DNA of 63,139 nt from Deltaproteobacteria bacterium. Lineage in GTDB: Bacteria; Desulfobacterota; Binatia; Bin18. The stretch lies in the NCBI GenBank assembly GCA_016874775.1, contig VGTJ01000007.1, forward strand, positions 1 to 63,139, read 5' to 3'. Below the pieces are notes generated by a model. It worked only from the letters and a program-made list of their open reading frames with translations. It made no database searches and had not been told where the DNA came from. Below are positions 9,288 through 18,151 of this stretch, piece by piece. Within the stretch, counting starts at the first letter, position 1. Every line of letters starts with the position of its first letter. A program made the position numbers and the translations under genes.

Positions 9288-11441
9288 ATGAATCGCGAGT
9301 TGCCGTATTCGTCTGAAGCGAACGCATCTGCACCACCATCGTTCCGCTCTGCGCAGCCGCCGCTCAAAAAACCTGTTCAATTTGTGAAGGGGGTTGGTCC
9401 GAAACGAGCCGAACAGCTGGAACGTCTTGGTATTCGCACAGTCGAGGACCTCCTCTATCACATTCCGTTCCGTTATCAGGATCGACGTGAGATTCACAAG
9501 ATTCGTGACCTGCGAACTGGTGAAGAAGGGGCGACAGTTGGACAACTGGTGCGTATGGGGCGTCGCTTTGTTGCCCGCAGTAAACGCTGGGTACTCGAAG
9601 CTGTGGTCCGCGATGAAACTGGTTTTCTTTTCTTACTGTGGTATTACCAGCATCGTTACTTCCAACAGAAGTATCAAATTGGCGCGACCGTTTTGCTCTA
9701 TGGCAAAGTCGAAATGGGCATGAAGGGTGGTAAGTGGATGATCCACCCTGATATGGAATTACTCGAAGAAGACGACGAAACGTCGCGCATCCTTCCCATC
9801 TACAATAAGACCACAGAGATGACGGTCGGTGCGATGCGCCGTCTGGTGCATGGTGCCGTTGCTACACATATCAATTTTCTCCCTGATTCACTTCCCCAAG
9901 AACTGACGACCCGGCTCGGATTGATGAAAGTGAGCGAGGCGCTCCAAGCGTTGCATGTGCCACCGGTTGATATCGATGTCGGCGCATTGAACTCGGCTTC
10001 CTCGTTAGCTCACCGTACCGTTGTCTTCGATGAGTTGTTTTACTTACAACTGGGTATGTCGCTCCGGCGACGCAATATGGTGAAGGAAGATGGGTTGTCA
10101 ATTGTTCCTGGCCCTTTGGTCATGCGGGTTCATGACGTGTTACCGTTTCGTCTCACCAATGCCCAACAACGTGTGTTGGATGTCATCTTCCGAGATATGG
10201 CCGCGCCCCACCCGATGAATCGCCTGGTGCAGGGCGATGTTGGCTCAGGAAAAACTATTGTCGCTTTTTGTGCAGCGCTGGCTGCGCTGGACAGTGGGTA
10301 TCAAGTGGCATTCATGGCGCCAACGGAACTCCTTGCTGAGCAACATTTCCGTACCCTTGCAGGATTAGCCAAACAACTCGATATTTCGATTACCTTGTTA
10401 ACTGGCGACACCAAGCCCAAACAGAAACAAGAAATCTACAGTTTGATCGAACAGGGAAAAGTGGAGGTCGTAGTTGGCACCCATGCGCTGATTCAAGAAG
10501 GACTACGGTTTCATCGCCTAGGATTAGCGATTGTTGATGAACAGCATCGTTTCGGTGTGATGCAACGTGCGGCGCTGAAGAAAATGGGCACCAATCCTGA
10601 CATGCTGCTCATGACCGCGACACCGATCCCGCGCACCTTAGCACTGACCATTTATGGGGACTTGGATGTCTCGGCGATTGATGAACTTCCGCCTGGACGC
10701 AAGCCCATCACAACTCGTGTTTTTCACGAGGGCGAGCGTGAGAAAGCCTATCGCGCAGTGAAAGAACAGCTCGATAAAGGTCATCAAGCGTACATCGTCT
10801 ATCCATTAGTCGAGGAGTCGGAAAAGTCCGACCTCAAAGCTGCGACGACGATGGCTGAACAACTGTCACGGACTGCCTTTGCCGGATACTCCATTGGCCT
10901 CGTTCATGGTCGCATGAAGAGTGACGAAAAAGATGCGGTGATGACCCGCTTCAAAAAGGGTGAACATCAGATTCTGGTGTCGACGACTGTCATTGAAGTT
11001 GGCATCGACGTACCGAACTCGACGGTGATGCTCATTGAACATGCTGAACGCTTCGGATTGGCACAGTTGCATCAATTGCGTGGGCGTGTTGGACGTGGAC
11101 AAGCGGCATCGTTTTGTTTTCTCTTGGCGCAGTATACGCCTGCAGACGAGTCGATTCGCCGCTTGCGGGTGATGGTTGATACCAACGACGGATTCAAGAT
11201 CGCCGAAGCTGATCTTAATTTCCGTGGACCAGGAGAGTTTCTCGGAACGCGACAATCTGGTCTACCGGACTTTCGGGTTGCCAATATCGTCCGCGACAGT
11301 CGCATCTTGGAACTTGCACGTGACGAAGCTGAAGCGTGGTTAGCAAAAGACCCTGATTTGACCGCACCCATATCACGTCGAGTGCGAGCGATCTTGGAGG
11401 ATCGGTGGGCTGGGCGGTTAGAGTTGGCACGGGTAGGATAG
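9288..11441 (+). CDS. recG: ATP-dependent DNA helicase RecG
   Basis: Branch-migrating helicase that remodels stalled forks and Holliday junctions. 717 residues. The N-terminal wedge/OB region (about 30-250) starts with a helix-hairpin-helix-like segment (VKGVGPKRAEQLERLGI). The helicase core follows: Walker A GDVGSGKT at 316-323, DEQH at 417-420, MTATPIPRTL, and C-terminal QLRGRVGRG with a TRG-like end (GTRQSGLPDFRVAN). ATG 9288 has AAAAAGG before it; an in-frame TTG at 9261 falls in the upstream repeat. It follows carB on the same strand but is set apart by the inverted repeat. Confidence 0.95.
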   Translation: MNRELPYSSEANASAPPSFRSAQPPLKKPVQFVKGVGPKRAEQLERLGIRTVEDLLYHIPFRYQDRREIHKIRDLRTGEEGATVGQLVRMGRRFVARSKRWVLEAVVRDETGFLFLLWYYQHRYFQQKYQIGATVLLYGKVEMGMKGGKWMIHPDMELLEEDDETSRILPIYNKTTEMTVGAMRRLVHGAVATHINFLPDSLPQELTTRLGLMKVSEALQALHVPPVDIDVGALNSASSLAHRTVVFDELFYLQLGMSLRRRNMVKEDGLSIVPGPLVMRVHDVLPFRLTNAQQRVLDVIFRDMAAPHPMNRLVQGDVGSGKTIVAFCAALAALDSGYQVAFMAPTELLAEQHFRTLAGLAKQLDISITLLTGDTKPKQKQEIYSLIEQGKVEVVVGTHALIQEGLRFHRLGLAIVDEQHRFGVMQRAALKKMGTNPDMLLMTATPIPRTLALTIYGDLDVSAIDELPPGRKPITTRVFHEGEREKAYRAVKEQLDKGHQAYIVYPLVEESEKSDLKAATTMAEQLSRTAFAGYSIGLVHGRMKSDEKDAVMTRFKKGEHQILVSTTVIEVGIDVPNSTVMLIEHAERFGLAQLHQLRGRVGRGQAASFCFLLAQYTPADESIRRLRVMVDTNDGFKIAEADLNFRGPGEFLGTRQSGLPDFRVANIVRDSRILELARDEAEAWLAKDPDLTAPISRRVRAILEDRWAGRLELARVG

Positions 11442-11459
11442 TCTTATGGGGAACAATTG

Positions 11460-13130
11460 GTGAGTAAACGTATCGCAGTCATCGGTGCAGGACCCTCAGG
11501 ACTCGTCACCGTCAAGGAGTTACTGGAAGAGGGGCACTCGCCAACGTGCTTCGAAAAGGCCGATGGTTTGGGTGGGGTGTTCCGCTTCGGTGAGCATGAC
11601 GGCGTTGTTTGGGAGTCGTGCCGCCTTACTTCGTCTGGTCTGCTGACGGCGTTTTCTGATTTCCCCGTACCCTCGAATCGTGCTGGCCACATGGCGGTAG
11701 GTGAGTACGTTGACTACCTGACGAAGTATTGTGAAGCCTTCGACGTGATTCGTCACATCCGCTTTGGGACGAAAGTCGAGTCAGTGACGCAAAACTCCAG
11801 TGGTGATTGGACGGTGCGAACACGTGATGCACAAGGCACTCATGAAGAGCAGTACGATGCGGTCGCGGTATGCTCTGGGCTTCATCAGCATCCCTATCTG
11901 CCAATGCTACCAGGACAAGAAACCTTCACCGGAACCATCATGCACGGTGCGCAATACCGCCGTCCGGCGCAGGTCGCTGGTCAGAAAGTCCTCATCGTTG
12001 GGGCTGGAGAGTCCGGTGCCGACATCGTTGCTGAGGTCTCGAAGCACGCTGCGGAAACAGTCCTCTCGCTGCGGCGAGGTGTTGCTGTTCTTGCGCGCAG
12101 CATGTTTGGTGAGCCGAAGGACTATCAGACCTCGCGGGTGCACAATAGCGCTGCGCACTGGGTCTTCCAGACCCGTAATCCCCAGAACGACCGCAAGCGA
12201 AACCTCTATCGTCTGATGTTTCTGCCGCTTGTGGTGGTGGACAAATGTTTGCAGATTCTCTTTCGCGTGGTGTGGGAGTTTCTCCCCTTGCTCTATTCAT
12301 CACGCCTGTCAGAAATCAAAGCCAACCTCAAAACGAGAAAAATGAGCAAGGAACTGCTCAAGGAATCGGGCGGGACGCTGAACGAACAGTTTGGTACCAA
12401 GACCGATGATTTTGTCAGAGCCATTGTGATGGGACAGTGCCAGCGTGTTGCTGCGGTTGAAAGGTTTGAGGGAACGCGCGCCTTTTTCATTGATGGGCGC
12501 AGTTTTGCGCCTGATTTGGTGATCTTCTGTACAGGTTTTGACACCAAGATGCCGTTTCTTACTGAAGCGATGGCTGGAGCCCATCGCTATCTGCATACCT
12601 TCAATCCACAGATAGGTGCAAGCTTGGGCTTTATCGGCTTTTTACGTCCGGCTTTTGGTGCGATTCCACCGTTGGCTCAATTGCAGGCACGTTGGTTTGC
12701 GTTGCTACAGAGTGGGAAACTGGAGCTGCCGTCAGCCGAAAAAATGCAGGAGTCGATCTCGCGATGGACTCACTTCCGCGCTCATATGTTCAGAGCGGTC
12801 CAGGGACGCTTGGATCATCTGGTTGATCATACGCCGTTTTGTGACGAACTTGCTGCCCAGATTGGCTGTAAGCCGACACGATGGGCAGTATGGCAGGAAG
12901 GATTGAATTTCCGTTTGCGCTTCTTTGCCGCTCCCTTCGTTGCTGCTCAGTATCGTCTGATTGGTCCACACGCGAAACCCAAGATAACGCGGGAAGTGAT
13001 CGCCCGTCTGCCGATTATGCATCCGCTTCCAGATCTTATAAATCTCTACCTCCGCTGGGCGATGTCTCGTGTCCTCCATCGCATACTTGGACCTGAGTTC
13101 TCACCAAAATTGGAACTACAAGAAAGATAA
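11460..13130 (+). CDS. Flavin-containing monooxygenase (FMO / BVMO-like)
   Basis: 556 residues, FAD- and NADPH-dependent oxygenase. It has two Rossmann motifs, GAGPSG near the N terminus and GAGESG at about 180. The FMO fingerprint F156-x-G158-xxx-H162-xxx-Y166 lies between them. Members oxygenate soft nucleophiles (N, S) or insert oxygen beside ketones; the substrate is unknown here. GTG 11460 is preferred (GGGGA 7 bases upstream), with TTG 11457 as the alternative. It starts a compact plus-strand operon: the next glycosyltransferase begins 5 bases after its stop, then a second glycosyltransferase, a radical SAM enzyme and an LLM oxidoreductase. This context suggests tailoring of a glycosylated small molecule. 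Confidence 0.88.
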   Translation: MSKRIAVIGAGPSGLVTVKELLEEGHSPTCFEKADGLGGVFRFGEHDGVVWESCRLTSSGLLTAFSDFPVPSNRAGHMAVGEYVDYLTKYCEAFDVIRHIRFGTKVESVTQNSSGDWTVRTRDAQGTHEEQYDAVAVCSGLHQHPYLPMLPGQETFTGTIMHGAQYRRPAQVAGQKVLIVGAGESGADIVAEVSKHAAETVLSLRRGVAVLARSMFGEPKDYQTSRVHNSAAHWVFQTRNPQNDRKRNLYRLMFLPLVVVDKCLQILFRVVWEFLPLLYSSRLSEIKANLKTRKMSKELLKESGGTLNEQFGTKTDDFVRAIVMGQCQRVAAVERFEGTRAFFIDGRSFAPDLVIFCTGFDTKMPFLTEAMAGAHRYLHTFNPQIGASLGFIGFLRPAFGAIPPLAQLQARWFALLQSGKLELPSAEKMQESISRWTHFRAHMFRAVQGRLDHLVDHTPFCDELAAQIGCKPTRWAVWQEGLNFRLRFFAAPFVAAQYRLIGPHAKPKITREVIARLPIMHPLPDLINLYLRWAMSRVLHRILGPEFSPKLELQER

Positions 13131-13135
13131 GCACG

Positions 13136-14045
13136 GTGGTGAGAATCTCAGTTATCATTCCAACTTTTGATCGCCCCGACTCACTCACTACCTGTCTCCA
13201 GGCGCTTGCCCAGTCATTTCCAGTGGATGCAGAAACCATTGTGGTCTCAGATGGTGGTTCTCTTGATCTTGAACCACGACTTGCGCCGTTTGTTAAGCCA
13301 CTACGATTACGCTACTCCTTGGTTCCCCATGGTGGGCCGGCATCAGCACGCAATCATGGCCTTGCTGCAGCTCTAGGGGAGGTGGTGGCGTTTATTGATG
13401 ACGATTGTCGCCCTCGGCCAGGATGGTTACAAGCCCTCACTACTGGTGTCTCCTTATCGCCGCCGTGTGCAACGGGAGGAAGAACACTCAACGGTCTTCT
13501 GGCTAACCCGTATGCGGAAGTCTCTCAACTCGTTCTTGATCTCGTTGCTCGCTACGAGCGTGAAACGCACGGTCACGAAAGCTTTTTCCCGTCGAACAAT
13601 TTTGCCTTTCCTACAGTCGCATTGAGACGAATCGGTGGATTTGATGAGTCGTACCGGACGGCGGAAGATCGAGAACTGTGCCGTCGCTGGCGTAAGGCAG
13701 GGTTCGCTCTCGCGCAGGTTCCCGAGGCGGTTGTGGATCATGGATGCACGGCTGAACTTCACCGGATTCCTGCGGCAGTTCTTTGCGTACGGACAGGGAG
13801 GAGCGCGGTTTCACGCCTCAGGCGATAACGCGAGCTTTGGTGGGAGCGTTGCCTTCCATCTCCAGCTTCCGAGGCTCATAGGTTCAGAGTTGGTACGCAA
13901 TGGCCCCAGACGTGGAGTTTCCCTACTCATCCTCTTGGCCTTGTGGGAGATCGCCAATCTTGCGGGATTTCTGACGATAATGTCGAGCCGACCAGCTCTG
14001 CGTTCGCTTGCCGTAAAGGCAGAGCAGAGGGAGAACGAGTTGTGA
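13136..14045 (+). pseudogene. GT2 glycosyltransferase interrupted by a one-base frameshift
   Basis: The first frame (13136-13828) has a GT-A fold start (ISVIIPTFDRPDSL), VSDGGS, the metal-binding FIDDDCRP and RTAEDRELCRRW, as in family 2 glycosyltransferases. Right after VVDH the expected tail is missing from this frame. It resumes in the +1 frame (from 13743: DARLNFTGFLRQFFAYGQGG) and runs to 14045, ending in a hydrophobic helix (LLILLALWEIANLAGFL). Removing one G at 13742-13743 restores a single protein of about 302 residues. It may be a genuine mutation, a sequencing error in a GG run, or rarely a programmed shift. The start is GTG 13136 or 13139, 5-8 bases after the monooxygenase stop. 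Confidence 0.8.
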
Positions 14046-14932
14046 CGCCCCGAGTTTCCGTCATTTTGCCTACACGGGACCGGCTCGACAAGCTGCGTTG
14101 TGCGTTAGCATCGGTGGAGAGGCAACGCTTCCGCGATTTTGAGATTATTGTCGTTGATGACGGTTCGACAGATGATACCGCTTCGTGGCTTCACTCGCAG
14201 TGTTTTACGGCTCAGGTCCTGAGAATGGAAACGACTGGTGGTGCGGCTCACGCGCGCAATCAAGGTCTTGCACGCGCGCGTGGTGAACTGATTGAGTTTC
14301 TTGATGACGACGACCTTTGGCCTCCAGCTTATCTGGAGGCACAAGTCGAACACCTCGACGCTCATCCTGCAGCGACGCTCAGTTACGCAGATCATGTCGA
14401 ACGGCACGCCAATGGGCACACGACCCGTCCTGATACGCAACCTCTTTTGACTTATCCTAATCCCCTCATTCGACTGCTGGCGGAAAGTTTTATCCACACC
14501 ATGTCTGTCGTCGTCTGTCGTCGTGAGGCGTTCGATCGGTTCGGTCAGTTTAATGAACAGTTTGCTATTGTCCACGACTTGGACTGGTATGGTCGCATCC
14601 TTGTTGGTGGTGGTAGTTTTGTGTATCTCCCTCGTACTCTGGTTGAGCGCAGGGTTCCTGGAGGTTTGGTGACGGCGCATCGTAAATGGTTCTGGGAGGA
14701 GCACACTGCGCACACGCACGCGCTGATGGCAAACCCAACGGTTGCACGGCATGAGCACCTGGTCCGTGCCTATCGCTCCCTCTTTTTCGCGCGTATCGGT
14801 TTGGCGGAACAAGACTGGAGCTTTGGAATTACACGGTTGCTGATGGCTTTCTTTGCCTCTCCGTACTGGACAATGCGCATTACTGCATTGCGGCTCTTAC
14901 GTCGACTACAGTTTGAACATCGAGTGTCATAA
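14042..14932 (+). CDS. GT2 family glycosyltransferase
   Basis: 296 residues. Inverting-type GT-A enzyme: SVILPTRDRLDKL at the N terminus, VDDGSTDDT for the nucleotide, and EFLDDDD as the metal DxD region at about 85-91, followed by an acceptor domain. It uses a sugar nucleotide to extend a glycan or glycosylate a product; donor and acceptor are not predictable. GTG 14042 overlaps the stop of the preceding glycosyltransferase frame (GTGA), indicating translational coupling; GGGAG lies upstream. Its stop overlaps the radical SAM start by one base. Two adjacent GT2 genes suggest successive transfers on one acceptor. Confidence 0.88.
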   Translation: MTPRVSVILPTRDRLDKLRCALASVERQRFRDFEIIVVDDGSTDDTASWLHSQCFTAQVLRMETTGGAAHARNQGLARARGELIEFLDDDDLWPPAYLEAQVEHLDAHPAATLSYADHVERHANGHTTRPDTQPLLTYPNPLIRLLAESFIHTMSVVVCRREAFDRFGQFNEQFAIVHDLDWYGRILVGGGSFVYLPRTLVERRVPGGLVTAHRKWFWEEHTAHTHALMANPTVARHEHLVRAYRSLFFARIGLAEQDWSFGITRLLMAFFASPYWTMRITALRLLRRLQFEHRVS

Positions 14933-16299
14933 TGATGAAAGATTCCATTTCTTCCTTCGAGCAAATGCTTGCTCTCGCGGTGGCACCGAGTCCAGCTCCG
15001 AAACCACTGTACACGCGTAGTCAGACACGAAAACTGACCCGACGAGGTATTCTCTGGCTTGGACAGACCTGTAACCTTCGCTGTCAGTTTTGCTATTTCT
15101 TGGATCGTATCGAGAACGAAAATCATCCTGAGCATCCTTTCATGACCCTCGAAAAAGCCAAAGAGATCTGCCGGACGCTGGTTGAGTACTATGGCAATAA
15201 CTCTCTCGATATTCAGGGCGGTGAACCGACGCTGTGGACGGATATCTACGCGCTCGTCACATACTGTGCTGAGATTGGCCTGTCTCCGACAATTATTACT
15301 AATGCGCAAGCGTTGGCCAATCGCGAAGTTGTTGCTCGCCACAAGAAGGCGGGGATTAGAGATTTTCTTGTCAGCCTGCAAGGCCTTGGGGGAGTGTACG
15401 ATCGACTGGTGCGACGCGAAAGGGCTCATGTCCGACAACTGAAGGCGTTGCGGAACCTGCAAGAAGAGGGAGTGCCGTTTCGCTTCAATACTGTTCTCTC
15501 GAAGCCTGCGCTGCCACAGCTTCCCGACATTGCACGACTGGCCGTGCACACAGGTGCGGAAGTCGTCAACTTCCTTGGTTTTAATCCGTTCAACGATCAG
15601 GAAACTGGGAAACGGAGTGACGAAAGCGTCCCCCGTTATAGCGAGCTGGGAGAGTCGTTGAACCTCGCGCTGGATATCTTGGCTGATGCGAGGGTCGAGG
15701 CGAATGTGCGCTATCTTCCCTTCTGTGTCATCGCTGAGCGTCACCGCAGTTCGGTCTATAACTTCCCACAGATTCCCTACGATCTTCACGAGAACGACTT
15801 TGCCAGTTGGTCGTGGACCGACCTCCCGGCTCAGCGCCAGCGCGATGCCACACTAACACCACCGTTTGGTCTCGGACCGCGGCTTGCGCTCGGTTCGCTA
15901 CGCGGTCCCTTACGGCGACTCGCGGTACGAATGCCTGGAGTTGGCACTACACTGCACGGGGTTAAACAATGGCTAGAACGACGATGGGCAGAGCGGAAGA
16001 CGGCTCTTTCTCTGGAAGATCAATATCAGGCCGATGCGCAAGTCCGCGCGCACGCCTACACCGGCTATAAACACGTCCCCGCATGTGCGCAGTGTGACGT
16101 GCGGGCTGTATGCGATGGTTTCTACAGTGACTATGCAAAGTTCTTCGGCTCGGATGAAGCCCAACCAGTCAAGCTCGGCGCGCGAGTGGCTAATCCTCAG
16201 TACTTCTCTCAACACCAGCTCAAAAAGATTCATCCCCTCGATCAGACCTGGCTAGAAGCGCGCGAGCAAACCATTGGCTCTGTGGCTGCAGTAGAGTGA
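14932..16299 (+). CDS. Radical SAM protein with SPASM-like C-terminal cysteines
   Basis: 455 residues. The SAM-cleaving cluster motif CNLRCQFC gives C47, C51 and C54; DIQGGEPT (93-100) is the SAM-amino contact. A further cysteine group C385, C388, C394 (CAQCDVRAVC) near the end resembles an auxiliary-cluster half as in SPASM/twitch enzymes. A segment of about 110 residues (about 270-375) between barrel and tail has no domain I recognise. It performs radical chemistry on an unknown substrate; peptide or sugar modification are both known for the class. ATG 14932 overlaps the previous stop (TAATG). Its company of glycosyltransferases and oxygenase suggests a tailoring role. Confidence 0.88.
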   Translation: MMKDSISSFEQMLALAVAPSPAPKPLYTRSQTRKLTRRGILWLGQTCNLRCQFCYFLDRIENENHPEHPFMTLEKAKEICRTLVEYYGNNSLDIQGGEPTLWTDIYALVTYCAEIGLSPTIITNAQALANREVVARHKKAGIRDFLVSLQGLGGVYDRLVRRERAHVRQLKALRNLQEEGVPFRFNTVLSKPALPQLPDIARLAVHTGAEVVNFLGFNPFNDQETGKRSDESVPRYSELGESLNLALDILADARVEANVRYLPFCVIAERHRSSVYNFPQIPYDLHENDFASWSWTDLPAQRQRDATLTPPFGLGPRLALGSLRGPLRRLAVRMPGVGTTLHGVKQWLERRWAERKTALSLEDQYQADAQVRAHAYTGYKHVPACAQCDVRAVCDGFYSDYAKFFGSDEAQPVKLGARVANPQYFSQHQLKKIHPLDQTWLEAREQTIGSVAAVE

Positions 16300-16314
16300 T
16301 AAGGAGGATAAAGT

Positions 16315-17331
16315 ATGCATCTCGATACAATTCTCACCGTGAGTGCTTTCAAAGATGTTGCCCAACTGGCACGGACAGTTGAAGACATGGGCTTCGACGC
16401 ATTGTGGAGCCTCGAAAATCGCCACGAACCGTTTATGCCGTTGGCAGTCGCTGCGAGTGTCACTGACAAATTGTACCTTGGGACTTCGATTGCATTGGCC
16501 TTTGTTCGCAGTCCCATGAACCTGGCGTATACCGCGTGGGATTTACAAGCCGGATCGAACGGACGCTTTATCTTGGGATTGGGCACGCAAGTCAAAGGTC
16601 ACAATGAGCGTCGTTACAACGTCAAATGGGAATCTCCCGGACCAAAGCTGCGAGAGTTGGTGCAAGCACTACGAGCCATTTGGGACTGTTGGCAGAACGG
16701 TACAAAATTGGATTTCAATGGCAAATTCTACTCCTTTACGTTAATGCCGCCAGCGTTTAGTCCCGGTAAGATCGCGCATCCGCATGTTCCGATCTATGTC
16801 GCTGGGGTGAATCCGTACATGTGCCGTTTGGCTGGTGAACTGGCTGATGGGTTTCATGTCCATCCGTTTCATTCGACGACCTATCTACGCAATGCCGTTC
16901 TGCCTCAGATCGGAGAGGGCGCGCGAAAAGCGGGGCGGAGCCGTACGGATGTCGTCGTTACCAGTTCAGTCTTTGCCATCATGGGTGAGAGCAAGAAAGA
17001 AATTGACGAAGCACGCGAAGAAGCACGCCGCCAGATTGCTTTTTATGCATCAACGCGCACGTACAAACCGGTCTTGGATGCCCACGGGTGGGGCGACGTC
17101 TGTCTGCGGCTGCACGAAAAAACTGTGAAAGGTGATTGGGCTGGAATGCCGCAAGAGATTAGTGATGCAATGATGGCTGAATATACAATCACCGGTTCTC
17201 CCCAAGAAATGCCCAAGCTCATCAACGAGCGCTATAACGGCCTGTTAGATCGCGTTGCCTTCTATTATCCGTACCACCCTGGACAAGACGAAAAGCGTTG
17301 GCGGAAGATTGTTGAAACATTTCGCTCTTAA
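16315..17331 (+). CDS. LLM-class flavin/F420-dependent oxidoreductase
   Basis: 338 residues, luciferase-like monooxygenase TIM barrel. It shows TVEDMGFDALWSLE near the N terminus, LGTSIALAFVRSPM, and FILGLGTQVKGHNERRY, a pattern typical of the F420-linked subgroup (similar to TIGR03617). A strong AAGGAGG ribosome binding site precedes ATG 16315. It ends the plus-strand operon begun by the flavin monooxygenase. Whether it uses F420 or FMN cannot be told here, since no cofactor synthesis gene is in the window. Confidence 0.85.
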   Translation: MHLDTILTVSAFKDVAQLARTVEDMGFDALWSLENRHEPFMPLAVAASVTDKLYLGTSIALAFVRSPMNLAYTAWDLQAGSNGRFILGLGTQVKGHNERRYNVKWESPGPKLRELVQALRAIWDCWQNGTKLDFNGKFYSFTLMPPAFSPGKIAHPHVPIYVAGVNPYMCRLAGELADGFHVHPFHSTTYLRNAVLPQIGEGARKAGRSRTDVVVTSSVFAIMGESKKEIDEAREEARRQIAFYASTRTYKPVLDAHGWGDVCLRLHEKTVKGDWAGMPQEISDAMMAEYTITGSPQEMPKLINERYNGLLDRVAFYYPYHPGQDEKRWRKIVETFRS

Positions 17332-17409
17332 AAAGGTCCTTTCGTCAGATTCCGCCCTGGCTGTTGCAACAGAGGCGGTACTTGGTACCGCTTTGGGCTT
17401 TGCGCCCAT

Positions 17410-18090
17410 TCAATTGCCATTCGAGTATACTCTGAATCGGTGCTGCCACGTCATGAATTCCTGTAACCGTGAGAAACTTCCCTGCTGCTCAATAACGTTA
17501 GCGTGATCAGGGTAGTAATAAATAATCCAAACACGTCTTGGCTTTGCCTGAAGAGAGGCCGTGATGTTGTGAAGCACTTTTGTCAAAACTGTTTCATCGA
17601 AGGGGTTGAACAAAAAGAAGACGTTCTCATCTGGGTTGATCGCATAATCAATGACGTCACCCTCGACAATGCGATAGGTTGTAGGAAAGCCTTTTTTCGT
17701 CTTATACTGGGCACAGTTCTTCTTGGCGATCTCGTAGAGTTCGTGCGCGAATTCTATCCCTCGGACTTCTCGAATGCCGACTTCTGACGCTGCCATCAGC
17801 ACTCTTCCTTTCCCGCAGCCAAAGTCGACAAGGACACTATCAGGCGGAATCTGTGACTTGAGCGCACTGAACAGTTGCCGCAAGGCGACCATCCTTGTCG
17901 GTTGGTAGTTCTGTCCTCTTGTTTTGTTCGTGCTACTGATTGTTAACTCAGACAATCGTGCCCATCGACACGTATCGAGTCCGTATCTGATATCAAATAA
18001 ATGATCTACCAGTGCCGTGTGCAGTTTGAAGGCGTTTGTGATGAACCTCGTGCGCATGAGTGAATTGCTAATGTTTTGTAACGTACCCAT
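17410..18090 (-). CDS. Class I SAM-dependent methyltransferase
   Basis: 226 residues. The SAM motif I reads LVDFGCGKGRVLMAA at about 96-110, followed by an acidic loop (RGIEFAHELYEIA) and FLFNPFDE in motif IV position. The N-terminal 80 residues are a helical cap with no recognised family. It resembles small methyltransferases found near glycosylation loci, but the substrate is unknown. It converges on the LLM oxidoreductase with 78 bases between, so it is a separate unit. The ATG at 18090 has only a weak ribosome binding site; a methionine at residue 12 is an alternative start. Confidence 0.8.
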   Translation of the reverse strand: MGTLQNISNSLMRTRFITNAFKLHTALVDHLFDIRYGLDTCRWARLSELTISSTNKTRGQNYQPTRMVALRQLFSALKSQIPPDSVLVDFGCGKGRVLMAASEVGIREVRGIEFAHELYEIAKKNCAQYKTKKGFPTTYRIVEGDVIDYAINPDENVFFLFNPFDETVLTKVLHNITASLQAKPRRVWIIYYYPDHANVIEQQGSFSRLQEFMTWQHRFRVYSNGN

Positions 18091-18151
18091 AATGATGAGC
18101 TATTCTCTTCTCCCGTCTATCGTTTTGCCCCCTCGGTTGTATGGCAGCGTC

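Noticed and set aside
13943-14041. Longer start for the second glycosyltransferase
   Set aside because: It overlaps the hydrophobic tail of the preceding GT2; GTG 14042 gives the usual GTGA coupling and a correct GT-A N terminus.
14770-15789. A 339-codon open frame on the minus strand
   Set aside because: It is antisense to the radical SAM gene and a glycosyltransferase end, has no domain or ribosome binding site, and its composition mirrors the real gene.
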